Assembly (NCBI GenBank): GCA_028285035.1
Contig: JANQQF010000126.1
Span: forward strand, 142,062 to 206,061
Reading direction: 5' to 3'
DNA from: Phycisphaerae bacterium
GTDB taxonomy: Bacteria > Chloroflexota > Anaerolineae > 4572-78 > J111
DNA: 64,000 nucleotides
Below, piece after piece: positions 40,868 to 49,560 of the stretch. The notes beneath the pieces are model-generated. The model saw nothing but the letters and a program-made list of their open reading frames with translations. It was not told the DNA's origin and ran no database searches. Each line of letters begins with the position of its first letter. Position 1 is the stretch's first letter. The position numbers and the translations under genes were made by a program.

Positions 40868-42232
40868 ATGATGGCAAAGAAGAAGACTCGAACATACGTC
40901 ATTGGTCACGCAAATCCAGATACCGACTCAATTGCCTCTGCAATGGGCTATGCCTGGTTTTTGCAAGATCAGGGTATTTTTGGAGATGATGTGGCCCCGG
41001 CTCGTGCGGGGCATTTGAACCCGCAAACCACCTGGGTTTTAGATACCTTAGAGCTGGAATCCCCGTTACTTTTACCCGATGCCTCCCCTCGTTTTGAAAG
41101 CATCGCCCGCCGTTTTAACACAACGACGCCAGATCGCTCCCTGCGGGAGGTGTGGGCCGTAGCTCACCGGACGGGTGGTGTTGCCCCAATTGTTAATTCA
41201 GATGGTACCCCCTATGGCTTGGTTAATGTCTTAAGCCTGTTCAATTTTATCAGTCGATCTGTCGGCTCGCACGCCCGACGGGATGAACTAAAAATCGGCG
41301 AAATTTTGGATAAGCCGTGTCACGAAGCCTGTGATACAGAGGTGCCTCGCTTTCAAGCGGGAAGCCGCATTCGGGATGCCCTCCCCCGTATCTATCGAGA
41401 AGAACGATCCGATTTTTGGGTGGTTGATGAAGCGGGCCGCTATGTCGGAATTTGTCGGCAACGGGATGCTCTCAACCCACCTCGCCTCAAGGTTATTTTG
41501 GTCGATCATAACGAAGATGGTCAGGCATTAGGGGCGTTAGATGAGGCGGATCTTGTGGAAATTTTGGATCATCACCGGCTTGGTAATCCTCCCACCCGAA
41601 CCCCGATTCGATTTACCGTCGATGTAGTGGGCAGCACTTCTACCCTTGTCTCAGAGCGAATTGATGATGCCGGACTGAGTGCACCTCCGGCCTTAGCTGG
41701 GTTACTTTTAGCCGGTCTTGTCTCAGATACATTGCTCCTCACCTCCCCAACGACAACCGACCGTGACCACGCTGCGGCTGATCGACTAGGGCGCTGGGCT
41801 TTTGTCGGCGGTTCTCCGATTGCAAATGAAACCCTTGAATCCTATGGCGAAAAAATATTACAAGCAGGCTCTGGTTTGGCCTCGCGGTCACCAGAAGAGA
41901 TTGTCAACGGTGATTTGAAGCTCTACGAAGCAGGCGGGTTGAACTTTGCCGTATCCCAAGTTGAGGTAACCAACCGCAGTCAGCTGGCTGACCATTTGAC
42001 GGATCTAAGAGAAGCGATGCTCAAGGTTGAGAAAGAGAAGGGTGTGGATTTTGTGATGTTGATGGTGACTGACGTGGTTCGTAAGGGGAGCCGTTTGTTG
42101 ATTACCCAAGAAGTTGCAGCATTGGAAGGTTTGCCGTATCCTCGTCGAACTGATGGAACATTAAATGCAGAAGGCGTCGTTTCTCGGAAAATGCAGCTAT
42201 TACCGACCATTCTGGGGGTTTTAGAAGGGTAG
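40868..42232 (+). CDS. ppaC: family II (Mn-dependent, DHH) inorganic pyrophosphatase with CBS domains
   Basis: 454 residues. The DHH-type motifs are HANPDTDSIASA (residues about 14-25), VDHNEDGQ, EILDHHRLG and the DHHA2-type C-terminus. A CBS pair is inserted between the first two motifs (about residues 70-200: HRTGGVAPIVNSDGTPYGLVN and DFWVVDEAGRYVGIC). CBS-containing family II enzymes are regulated by adenine nucleotides. They hydrolyse pyrophosphate, pulling biosynthesis forward. Two ATGs lie together at 40868 and 40871, with AAGGA a few bases upstream. The next gene, pyruvate kinase, is on the same strand, 200 bases on. Confidence 0.88.
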   Translation: MMAKKKTRTYVIGHANPDTDSIASAMGYAWFLQDQGIFGDDVAPARAGHLNPQTTWVLDTLELESPLLLPDASPRFESIARRFNTTTPDRSLREVWAVAHRTGGVAPIVNSDGTPYGLVNVLSLFNFISRSVGSHARRDELKIGEILDKPCHEACDTEVPRFQAGSRIRDALPRIYREERSDFWVVDEAGRYVGICRQRDALNPPRLKVILVDHNEDGQALGALDEADLVEILDHHRLGNPPTRTPIRFTVDVVGSTSTLVSERIDDAGLSAPPALAGLLLAGLVSDTLLLTSPTTTDRDHAAADRLGRWAFVGGSPIANETLESYGEKILQAGSGLASRSPEEIVNGDLKLYEAGGLNFAVSQVEVTNRSQLADHLTDLREAMLKVEKEKGVDFVMLMVTDVVRKGSRLLITQEVAALEGLPYPRRTDGTLNAEGVVSRKMQLLPTILGVLEG

Positions 42233-42359
42233 GGTAAGCTGCGATGAGGGGTCAACGTTCATCACAAATATGCGTGATCAATAAATTCGGCATATAATGT
42301 AGAATGTATATTAGTTGTGAACGACAATTAAGTAAGAAATCGTACAAGGGTGTGCGCTA

Positions 42360-42432
42360 AATGTCATGGTGATGACGTTGTCGACCATTCGATAAACTTT
42401 TATTACCCGGTTAGAAAACCGGTCCCGAGAGG
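42360..42432 (+). promoter_or_regulatory. structured leader before pyruvate kinase
   Basis: Two small perfect hairpins, GTCAT-GGTG-ATGAC near 42363 and CCGGTT-AGAA-AACCGG (42408-42423), lie directly before the GAGAGG ribosome binding site. They could affect translation or mark a 5' leader. No known riboswitch was recognised. Confidence 0.3.
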
Positions 42433-42441
42433 ATGAAAAGC

Positions 42442-43899
42442 ATGCGCCCGAAAAAACGTACTAAAATTGTAGCGACCCTAGGACCAGCCAGTAATACCGA
42501 GGATGTATTACGTGAGATGATTTTAGCTGGACTTGATGTGGTCCGTTTTAATTTTTCTCACGGCAAGGAAGAGTTTCTCGCCCCCTTAGCCACCCTGGTT
42601 CGTCGACTTGCTCATGAACTAGATGTCCCCTTAGCCATTCTGGGTGACCTTCAAGGCCCACGTATTCGAGTGGGTGAGGTTGAAAATGGGACAATCACCT
42701 TAAAGACTGACGATAAACTTATTTTGACCCCAGAAACCGTACTTGGTACCCCTGAGCGGGTTTCAGTCAGTTATCCTGATTTAGCTAAAGATGTTTATGA
42801 GGGAGCGCGTCTGCTTCTTGATGATGGAAATATTTCCTTGCGTGTCGAAAAAGTTGATAACAATGGTGATGTCGTCACTCGTATCCATCGTGGGGCTGAC
42901 CTATCAAGCAAACGTGGGATTAATCTGCCAGGCTTAAGAGTTAGTCTCCCCTCTATTACCGAAAAAGATTATGGCGATGTTGATTTTGCGATTAGTCAGG
43001 GCTTCGATTTCTTGGCGATGTCTTTTGTGCAATCGGTTGAGGATGTGCGGGGTCTGAATCAATATCTAGCGGACAAAGGCTCCCCTATCCCAGTTGTGTC
43101 CAAAATTGAGCGCAAAAGCGCTTTGGATGATATCGAAGATATCGTTGACGAATCTTACGGAGTCATGGTGGCTCGCGGTGACTTGGCTTTGGAGATGAGC
43201 ATCCAAGAAATTCCCATTGCCCAGAAAAAGATCATTGCCACTTGTCGCAGTCATGCGACACCCGTTATTACCGCGACACAAATGTTAGAGTCGATGATCC
43301 AAATGAGTAAACCGACTCGGGCCGAAGCGACAGATGTAGCCAATGCGATTTTAGATGGTACAGATGCCATTATGCTCTCCGGAGAAACGGCCATCGGCAA
43401 ATATCCGGTTGAAGTGATTCAAACCATGTCTACGATTGCTGAGTCCACAGAACAAGCCTGGCAAAATAATGAATTACGAGGGCCAGCTGAATTAGATCGT
43501 CCCCGAGATATTGAGGCCAATGTGGCCTATGCCAGCCGATTTATCGCTGAATCTGTTAACGCCGAAGCCATTGTCACCTATACCGCCTCAGGGGCAACCA
43601 CCCGTCGCGTTTCTTGCCACCGACCCGCAATGCCAATTCTAGCCCTAACCAATCACAAAGGCACCGCCCGTCGATTGGCTCTAAGCTGGGGGGTTGAAAC
43701 CGCTCTGACAGAGCATATTACCACCACAGACCATATGGTGACCGTGGCCAAGCAGCAAGTCGAGTTCGAAGGCGTTGCTGGCCCTGGGGATACAATCGTT
43801 ATCACCGCTGGCACACCTCCGTATGGGCGGAGTGGGCGTACCAATACCTTGAAGGTTGAACGGCTGGCTGGGAAAAAAGTGGAGAAGGTCGAACAGTAA
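42442..43899 (+). CDS. pyk: pyruvate kinase
   Basis: 485 residues from ATG 42442. The GAGAGG site is 9 bases before it, while an ATG at 42433 would directly abut that site. Signatures: TKIVATLGPASN, VRFNFSHG, GDLQGPRIRVG, FAISQGFDFLAMSFVQS, SKIERKSALD, VMVARGDLALEMS and TATQMLESMI-MSKPTRAEATDVANA. It has the A, B and C domains of a standard enzyme and converts phosphoenolpyruvate to pyruvate with ATP formation. The C-terminus lacks the extra PEP-utilising domain found in some Firmicutes. It follows the pyrophosphatase gene and may share transcription with it. Confidence 0.95.
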   Translation: MRPKKRTKIVATLGPASNTEDVLREMILAGLDVVRFNFSHGKEEFLAPLATLVRRLAHELDVPLAILGDLQGPRIRVGEVENGTITLKTDDKLILTPETVLGTPERVSVSYPDLAKDVYEGARLLLDDGNISLRVEKVDNNGDVVTRIHRGADLSSKRGINLPGLRVSLPSITEKDYGDVDFAISQGFDFLAMSFVQSVEDVRGLNQYLADKGSPIPVVSKIERKSALDDIEDIVDESYGVMVARGDLALEMSIQEIPIAQKKIIATCRSHATPVITATQMLESMIQMSKPTRAEATDVANAILDGTDAIMLSGETAIGKYPVEVIQTMSTIAESTEQAWQNNELRGPAELDRPRDIEANVAYASRFIAESVNAEAIVTYTASGATTRRVSCHRPAMPILALTNHKGTARRLALSWGVETALTEHITTTDHMVTVAKQQVEFEGVAGPGDTIVITAGTPPYGRSGRTNTLKVERLAGKKVEKVEQ

Positions 43900-43948
43900 A
43901 AAGCTGGGCGATTAAATATAACTTAACCCAACTCGATTAAGACTCTAT

Positions 43949-43999
43949 TGCGTATTTCGTATTGCGCCAATAACCCGTTTTACGCAATATGAAATATGT
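43949..43999. repeat. intergenic near-inverted repeat, CGTATT/CGCAATA type
   Basis: GCGTATTTCGTATTGCG (43949-43965) is a near-inverse of CGCAATATGAAATATGT (43983-43999), separated by 17 nt. Such tracts are common low-complexity repeats in environmental genomes. It may serve as the pyk terminator. Confidence 0.5.
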
Positions 44000-44054
44000 A
44001 AGACACGATGAATTGATATCATCGGGTTCTAAATTTTGCAAGAGGTACGTACCA

Positions 44055-44426
44055 ATGGACAAACAAATTGAAGCCGCTCGTCGAGCCGAAGGTGTGATCG
44101 TTTTAGATGGCGAGTCCAACAACCAAGTCAAAAATGCTGTTGAGAAAGTTAGTACGATCAAAGATCAGGATGACAACCAACTTTATTTTGAGGGCCAGCG
44201 CATCATTGATGGGGCAGGTTATGGCCTCATCGTCAACTGCTATGATGTCTACAAATGTCCTAATGGTTATTTGATGCACGTCTACATGGACAATAGCCCC
44301 AACTGGGCCATTGCTGCCAAAACCATCGCTGCCCTCCTCGACGCCATTCCCCAACGCGAAATCGCCCGCCGCGCCCACGGGGAGATGGTGAAGAAGGGCT
44401 TGGTTTCATTGCATCATAAGATATAA
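44055..44426 (+). CDS. hypothetical protein (123 aa)
   Basis: 123 residues from ATG 44055, with GAGG about 9 bases upstream; an earlier ATG at 43989 lies in the inverted repeat and is rejected. Sequence landmarks: KQIEAARRAEGVIVLDGESNN, then VSTIKDQDDNQLYFEGQRIIDG, VNCYDVYKCPNGYLMHVYMDN and KTIAALLDAIPQREIARRAHG. It reads like a small soluble alpha/beta protein. I do not recognise the family. The gene lies between pyk and tRNA-Arg, on the same strand. Confidence 0.6.
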   Translation: MDKQIEAARRAEGVIVLDGESNNQVKNAVEKVSTIKDQDDNQLYFEGQRIIDGAGYGLIVNCYDVYKCPNGYLMHVYMDNSPNWAIAAKTIAALLDAIPQREIARRAHGEMVKKGLVSLHHKI

Positions 44427-44429
44427 TTG

Positions 44430-44500
44430 TTTGGAAGACTGGAAGATTGGGATATAAGTTAAACACCCTTCCATGCCTCCAACCTTCCAAAATGGCTCAA
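44430..44500. repeat. low-complexity GGAAGA/TCTTCC-type spacer repeat
   Basis: GGAAGACTGGAAGATTGG is followed by its loose inverse, CCTTCCATGCCTCCAACCTTCCA-like sequence. It is typical intergenic filler; the rest of the 463-base stretch up to the next gene holds the tRNA-Arg and its promoter. Confidence 0.35.
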
Positions 44501-44568
44501 TAAAGTACTAACCCATTTTTTATATAAATTCACCTAAACGCAAAATCGCATCAATCCCAAATTCAGGG

Positions 44569-44596
44569 TTGACACAATTGAAGGATGGACTATAAT
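44569..44596 (+). promoter_or_regulatory. consensus sigma-70 promoter of tRNA-Arg copy 1
   Basis: TTGACA (44569-44574), a 16-bp spacer and TATAAT (44591-44596). Both boxes match the consensus exactly. The tRNA begins 40 bases downstream. Confidence 0.85.
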
Positions 44597-44635
44597 AGGT
44601 AGTGCTGTTTGGAATAAACCAAATCAATATCACCT

Positions 44636-44709
44636 GCCTCCGTAGCTCAATTGGATAGAGCATTGGTCTTCGGAACCAAGTGTTGGGAGTTCGAATCTCT
44701 CCGGAGGTG
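44636..44709 (+). tRNA. tRNA-Arg (anticodon UCG)
   Basis: 74 nt. The acceptor stem GCCTCCG pairs with CGGAGGT (terminal G-U), D-stem GCTC/GAGC, anticodon stem TTGGT/ACCAA with loop CTTCGGA (anticodon TCG), T-stem GGGAG/CTCTC with the standard loop TTCGAAT. CCA is not encoded. It reads CGA arginine codons. Confidence 0.95.
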
Positions 44710-44716
44710 CTAAGAT

Positions 44717-44745
44717 CGCCAGCCTTAATTGGGTGGCGGTTTTTA
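44717..44745 (+). terminator. terminator after tRNA-Arg copy 1
   Basis: CGCCAGCC (44717-44724) pairs with GGGTGGCG (44731-44738), with one mismatch, followed by GTTTTTATTATT. Confidence 0.75.
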
Positions 44746-44889
44746 TTATTCTTGCTAAGTTTTCAGTATTGTTAAACTACTCCATACAAACAGACCACAT
44801 ATATAAACTTAAGTCTATAAGATGTTGAAATACTTAAGCCCTCAAAATTTTCTGTCTTATATTCAGTACTCTAATGAGTGGGGAATTGG

Positions 44890-47073
44890 ATGAAAAAAAA
44901 GAAAAATATTTTATCTTTGGATAAATATTTTGGCCTAGCAATAACTCTACTTTTTGGGTTTTATTTACGATTATATGGTCTATCGGATGTTGCTGTTAAT
45001 GCTGATGAAAGTCACGTTTATCAACGCTGGATTAGTAAATCTTTATACGATATCCTCATTGGCGACCTACTGCTAAATAATCATGTCTTAGCCCAAATTT
45101 TGGCTTGGCTTTCAATTTCCGTAGCTGGTGATAATCTTTTTATACTACGATGGCCTTCTTTCTGCATTTCAGTGTTGGGGATTGCTTTTATCTATAAAAT
45201 TGCGGCACATTTATTTGATCATCGGATTGGATTGATTGCTGCTTTATTACTTGCTATTTCACCTTATGCTATTTTCTTTTCTCATAGTTTTAGAGGGAAT
45301 GGTGGGGTAATTGTCATTCCAATTTTGGTTTATCTTTTAGGGCTGTTTGCTATTCGATACAACCGTTGGTTACATTGGATTGCTCTAGGGGTTGTTAGCG
45401 CTTTGATGATGTATAATCATCTTTTTACGTTGTTTGCTTACACTACCCTGCTACTTTTGTTGATAGTATTTAGATTTAAATTTCAACCGAAAAAGAAATT
45501 AGTGAGTATCAAACTAGTTACTAGTGTGCTTATCACCGGTGTCATAATAAGCATACTTTACTCTCCAATCTTGCTTACCCTGATACCAGACTCAACTTCA
45601 GAAAATAGCGCCATACAATCTATTCTATGGGTACAACGTCCAGAAGTCAGTGCTTCTATCTGGTATAATCTCTGGCTGTTCAATGGCTTTTGGCAACCCG
45701 GAAGTCAAGGTGGTCAAGGTGTATACTTATTGCTCATTTTTATTGTTGTTGGGACACTGATTAGTATTAGGGAGAAAGTAAGCTATAAGGCTTTATTCTT
45801 AATCAGCTGGGTTCTATTACCCTTTCTAGAAATCTGGCTTCTCCAATATGTCCTTGTGGATTTTTGGGCAAGACCCCCCTATTTAGGATATACTCTCCCC
45901 CCATTGTTAATTTTAGCTAGTTTTGGAATTGCTAAATTATCGAACTACTGGCCGTTTCAAAAAATTATGCCAATAGGTATTATTTTTCTATCTATTAGTC
46001 TATTTGTTGTATTATGGTACCCTACAATGAGGGAATACTATCAAGTGTTTGTAGGGGCAGACTGGCAATCAATTGGCGATCATCTACAAAGAGAAACTGG
46101 ACCCAATGACCTGGTTGTTTGTCATCAGTATCAACATTCTTGGCGTGATACAGATGTTCGGCCTGAAGACCTTTGTACAAGAACCTTGAATTATCGCCAA
46201 AAAACGGATACTGCTTTGGTATCGGACGTTTTAACAACTCACGAAATCGTCTACGATCTTCTACCCAATGCAAATTCGGGAGTCACTAACCGTATTGGTC
46301 GAACTTGGGTTGTTGTTTGGGGTATACCCCAGGCAATTAACTTTAATACAGAAGAAACTCATCAACTAGGTTTAACGGAAACTAATCATTTTGGTCGAAC
46401 AATTGTCCTTAGTGGAGACCAAGAAAGTACATACGTTGATGATTTAGCTCGAACTATCAATTTTTTACGTTCTACACATCAGGCCCAAGATCAACAATTT
46501 ATACACAATCTAATGCTTGCCCCTTTAGCAAAAGTGAGTGGGGCGCAAGATTTATCTAACGCTGCCTTGGATTTAGCGTATGTTCATCAGCCCAATCATC
46601 CTGAAAGTATCACAAAAATAGAAAAGACTGAACAGCTAATTGAAAATTTATCTGGTGTCTCAGTTGAGAATTTTCTTGGGGTCAATTTCAGGGATGAACT
46701 TTTGTTGCAAGGCTACAACATTTCATCGACGTCTATTAAACCTGGTACCACACTTAATCTCACCTTGTTTTGGCAGAGCACAAAAAAAATCACTCAAAAT
46801 TACACAATTTTTGTCCATCTTCGTGATGAGGGAAATGCGATTATAGGGCAATATGATTTCCAACCTTTTGATGGAAGTTACCCTACGACAAATTGGCAAC
46901 CTGGTCAATCCCTAAATGAGGTTCGAGAATTTTTTATTCCTCCTGAATTTCCATCAGGCCAATACAATGTAGTGATTGGTCTGTATAATCAAGAGACTTT
47001 GGAAAGATTATTGGTAAAAAATGATGAGTCAGGTGAGAATGCCGTATTTTTAACATCATTAACCGTTGAATAA
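44890..47073 (+). CDS. GT-C membrane glycosyltransferase-like protein, cassette copy 1
   Basis: About 727 residues. Ten or more membrane segments follow a first loop with NADESHVYQRW (acidic pair) and DLLLNNHVLAQILAW, as in GT-C polyprenyl-phosphate sugar transferases. From about residue 570 on is a soluble beta-sandwich (LNLTLFWQSTKKITQNYTIF, TNWQPGQSLNEV, VVIGLYNQETLERL). ATG 44890 is chosen because GGGGA lies just upstream; a GTG at 44878 is an alternative. It is paralogous to the next gene, 47315-49522, and both follow a tRNA-Arg, so this is a duplicated cassette. Confidence 0.75.
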   Translation: MKKKKNILSLDKYFGLAITLLFGFYLRLYGLSDVAVNADESHVYQRWISKSLYDILIGDLLLNNHVLAQILAWLSISVAGDNLFILRWPSFCISVLGIAFIYKIAAHLFDHRIGLIAALLLAISPYAIFFSHSFRGNGGVIVIPILVYLLGLFAIRYNRWLHWIALGVVSALMMYNHLFTLFAYTTLLLLLIVFRFKFQPKKKLVSIKLVTSVLITGVIISILYSPILLTLIPDSTSENSAIQSILWVQRPEVSASIWYNLWLFNGFWQPGSQGGQGVYLLLIFIVVGTLISIREKVSYKALFLISWVLLPFLEIWLLQYVLVDFWARPPYLGYTLPPLLILASFGIAKLSNYWPFQKIMPIGIIFLSISLFVVLWYPTMREYYQVFVGADWQSIGDHLQRETGPNDLVVCHQYQHSWRDTDVRPEDLCTRTLNYRQKTDTALVSDVLTTHEIVYDLLPNANSGVTNRIGRTWVVVWGIPQAINFNTEETHQLGLTETNHFGRTIVLSGDQESTYVDDLARTINFLRSTHQAQDQQFIHNLMLAPLAKVSGAQDLSNAALDLAYVHQPNHPESITKIEKTEQLIENLSGVSVENFLGVNFRDELLLQGYNISSTSIKPGTTLNLTLFWQSTKKITQNYTIFVHLRDEGNAIIGQYDFQPFDGSYPTTNWQPGQSLNEVREFFIPPEFPSGQYNVVIGLYNQETLERLLVKNDESGENAVFLTSLTVE

Positions 47074-47104
47074 ACTATTAATTCAGGGCTGAATATCGCT
47101 TTTA

Positions 47105-47131
47105 TGAACAGAATTTGATGGAGATTATAAT
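47105..47131 (+). promoter_or_regulatory. decayed promoter of tRNA-Arg copy 2
   Basis: TATAAT is kept (47126-47131), but the -35 position reads TGAACA (47105-47110) instead of TTGACA, with the spacer shortened to 15 bp. The surrounding bases align with the promoter of copy 1. Confidence 0.6.
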
Positions 47132-47170
47132 AAGTAGTAACGTTTGGTATAATCCAAATCAATATCATCT

Positions 47171-47244
47171 GCCTCCGTAGCTTAATTGGATAGAGCATTG
47201 GTCTTCGGAACCAAGTGTTGGGAGCTCGAAGCTCTCCGGAGGTG
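47171..47244 (+). tRNA. tRNA-Arg (UCG), second copy, possibly degenerate
   Basis: 74 nt, identical to the copy at 44636 except three bases: C to T in the D-stem (GCTT), and two T-loop changes giving CTCGAAG instead of TTCGAAT. The two T-loop changes create an extra C-G pair, extend the T-stem to 6 bp and destroy the T54-A58 interaction. Anticodon and acceptor stem are intact. It may be a pseudogene or a poorly charged variant. Confidence 0.85.
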
Positions 47245-47256
47245 CTAAGATCAATC

Positions 47257-47290
47257 ACCGTCAGCCCGTATTGGGTGACGGTTTTTATTA
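47257..47290 (+). terminator. terminator after tRNA-Arg copy 2
   Basis: ACCGTCAgCCC (47257-47267) pairs with GGGTGACGGT (47273-47282), with one bulged G, followed by TTTTATTATTT. It occupies the same place as the terminator of copy 1 but with a changed and stronger stem. Confidence 0.8.
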
Positions 47291-47314
47291 TTTATCTAGG
47301 ATGCCAAAACTATA

Positions 47315-49522
47315 ATGAGGAATTGGGGAATATTAGTCATTTTATTGTTCGGCTTTGGCATAAGAGTGACCCTTGCTGAGGCTGCACCGATGTTTGTGGA
47401 TGACTTAAATATAGCCAACAATCATTTAACCCGTTCGGCTCTCAGCAATATTGTTGATTATCGGATTGACGGACATTTGTTACATGTTTTAATAATTCGC
47501 CCCTTAGTCTTTTTAGGTTGGGATCTTTTTCTATTTCGTTGGGGATCAATTGGCATTGGCGTTTTATCAATTGCCTTGGCCTACACTTTAGGTCGGCAGC
47601 TTTTTGGTTATCAGGTGGGTTTACTTATTGCTGTCCTGTTTTCGGTCTTATCTTCACTTGTTGAGTCATCTATTATCCTTAGAGGTGGCTATGTACTGAT
47701 GGTGTTCTTTTCACTCCTCGGTAGTATCTTATTAGTACAGGGATTAAAAACAGGCTATATACGATATTGGTTACTATTTGCCTTATCATCAACCTTAGCA
47801 ATCTATGCCCACCTTTTTGCTATCCTATTTCTGATCCCGACCCTTCTTTATGGGTTTTGGTGGTTAATTTATGGTCCATTAACTTACCCAAGACAGACCT
47901 TAATTCGCAATTTATTATTTCCCGCAATCATTATTATTGTGGGTATTTCCCTGCAAGCCCTGTTAATTCTGCAGTCTCAATCTACTGTATCAAATTTAGA
48001 TGAAGTATTTGAAGATAACTTAGGAAGTGATTTTACATCATTTCAGGCTAACAACTTTGCCGATGTAACAGAGTCATATTTAGGGTTGTTACGACGCGCT
48101 AACTTTACCCCAGCTAGAGATTGGCATTTGGTGGGATATGGTGTGATGATACTCGTTGGCGCGATCGCTGGGGTATCAGGCAGACATCAACGTTGGCAAA
48201 CTAGCTATTTGCTACTGTTTACAATTACGCCAATCCTTTCGATCATGCTGCTCCATTCATTTTTAGGGCCTGGATTTCGGGCATTTCGGAAATATGCTGA
48301 TTTTGCCTTATTTAGCTATGTTTTTCTTGCCGCGTATGGCATTTGGTGGTTGAGTAAACAGATCGGGCGTGATCATAACTTCCTCCAAAAGGGCCTTTGC
48401 ATTATCGGCTTAGGTATCCTTATCTGGCCCGCATATCCAGAATTAAGAAACATTTATGTACAAGGAAATACCCAACAGTTAATCGAAGTAACACAATATG
48501 TCCGAAATCATAGTGAGCCAGAGGATATGATTATTTGCGTTGCCCGTGATGCCCAACAAACCAAGCTTATTCGAGATCGATGCTTGCTGAGTATGAATTT
48601 TTATCCAGATTTAGCGGGAAGAGCTATATCCTGGCAGGAAATGAAACCCTATGGGTATTGGCAAAATCTTATTATGCCTGATCGTCATTGTACCTTTAAG
48701 TATCAAAATGTGCCTGTTCCCGTCCGCGTCAATATTTCTTGTTTTGATGGCTCACCAAACGGCCCCAATGTGTGGCTCATATTTTGGCAACAGGATGCTA
48801 CTATCCCAGCATACGCAGGGGGGCAGTCTCATCTGGAAGCTGAATTTGGTAACACACGAATATTGTATCTCAATCAGGAAGAAAATTTGGCGGATACTTT
48901 GCAGCGGGTTGGTGAATTAGTGATGCAGGACAATGTGGACACTTCGCGGACCATAGATAATGGCCTCACTACAGCCGCAATGCACGCTACTCTAGCAGAT
49001 ACAGCCGCTATGGAGCAGTTGTTTACTTCGTTTGATCAAGCTGAAATCAACCCCGAACTGATACAATCTATTCAACTGTTTCAGCAACAAATGCCATACT
49101 TAAGTGGCTCTCGATTACCAGAAAAGATCGTGCGGGCCAATTGGGCCGATCAGATCCAGTTATATGGGTATACGGTAGAGACCATCCCTATCAATGAGGA
49201 TATGTCCAATCTGGTTATCACTTTATTTTGGCTAACCAGACACCAACCCCAAAAAGATTACACTATTTTTCTGCACTGGCTTGATACAGACAACAATAAT
49301 TTAGCCCAACTTGATTTTAGGCCGTATGATGGCTTTTACTCAACGATCAATTGGCTCCCCGGCCAAATCTTTCGCGAGACCCGCACCCTACAAATTCCTA
49401 AGCCAGACCCAAATCAAGCCTACCATATTAATCTTGGTTTATATGAGCTTGAAACACTGCAACGTTTACCTTTAATTGATCAGTATAGTGGGGAGGATGT
49501 GTTTGAGCTTCAACTGGAGTAA
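47315..49522 (+). CDS. GT-C membrane glycosyltransferase-like protein, cassette copy 2
   Basis: 735 residues. It aligns with the product of 44890-47073 over its length: LFLFRWGSIGIGVLSIALAY versus LFILRWPSFCISVLGIAFIY, and the C-terminal beta module (ITLFWLTRHQPQKDYTIFLH, INWLPGQIFRETRTL, INLGLYELETLQRLPL). The first-loop acidic pair is MFVDDLNIANNH, so DD replaces DE. Identity appears low, so the duplication is old. The only Shine-Dalgarno-like sequence (AGGA) is far from the ATG. The gene product is probably another envelope sugar transferase, with a different donor or acceptor. Confidence 0.75.
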   Translation: MRNWGILVILLFGFGIRVTLAEAAPMFVDDLNIANNHLTRSALSNIVDYRIDGHLLHVLIIRPLVFLGWDLFLFRWGSIGIGVLSIALAYTLGRQLFGYQVGLLIAVLFSVLSSLVESSIILRGGYVLMVFFSLLGSILLVQGLKTGYIRYWLLFALSSTLAIYAHLFAILFLIPTLLYGFWWLIYGPLTYPRQTLIRNLLFPAIIIIVGISLQALLILQSQSTVSNLDEVFEDNLGSDFTSFQANNFADVTESYLGLLRRANFTPARDWHLVGYGVMILVGAIAGVSGRHQRWQTSYLLLFTITPILSIMLLHSFLGPGFRAFRKYADFALFSYVFLAAYGIWWLSKQIGRDHNFLQKGLCIIGLGILIWPAYPELRNIYVQGNTQQLIEVTQYVRNHSEPEDMIICVARDAQQTKLIRDRCLLSMNFYPDLAGRAISWQEMKPYGYWQNLIMPDRHCTFKYQNVPVPVRVNISCFDGSPNGPNVWLIFWQQDATIPAYAGGQSHLEAEFGNTRILYLNQEENLADTLQRVGELVMQDNVDTSRTIDNGLTTAAMHATLADTAAMEQLFTSFDQAEINPELIQSIQLFQQQMPYLSGSRLPEKIVRANWADQIQLYGYTVETIPINEDMSNLVITLFWLTRHQPQKDYTIFLHWLDTDNNNLAQLDFRPYDGFYSTINWLPGQIFRETRTLQIPKPDPNQAYHINLGLYELETLQRLPLIDQYSGEDVFELQLE

Positions 49523-49560
49523 ACGGCAATACAATAGATATAAATTTGTGACACTCTACG

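Noticed and set aside
43949..43999. Possible CRISPR-like repeat
   Set aside because: Only one inverted pair, no regular spacers, no cas genes anywhere in the window.
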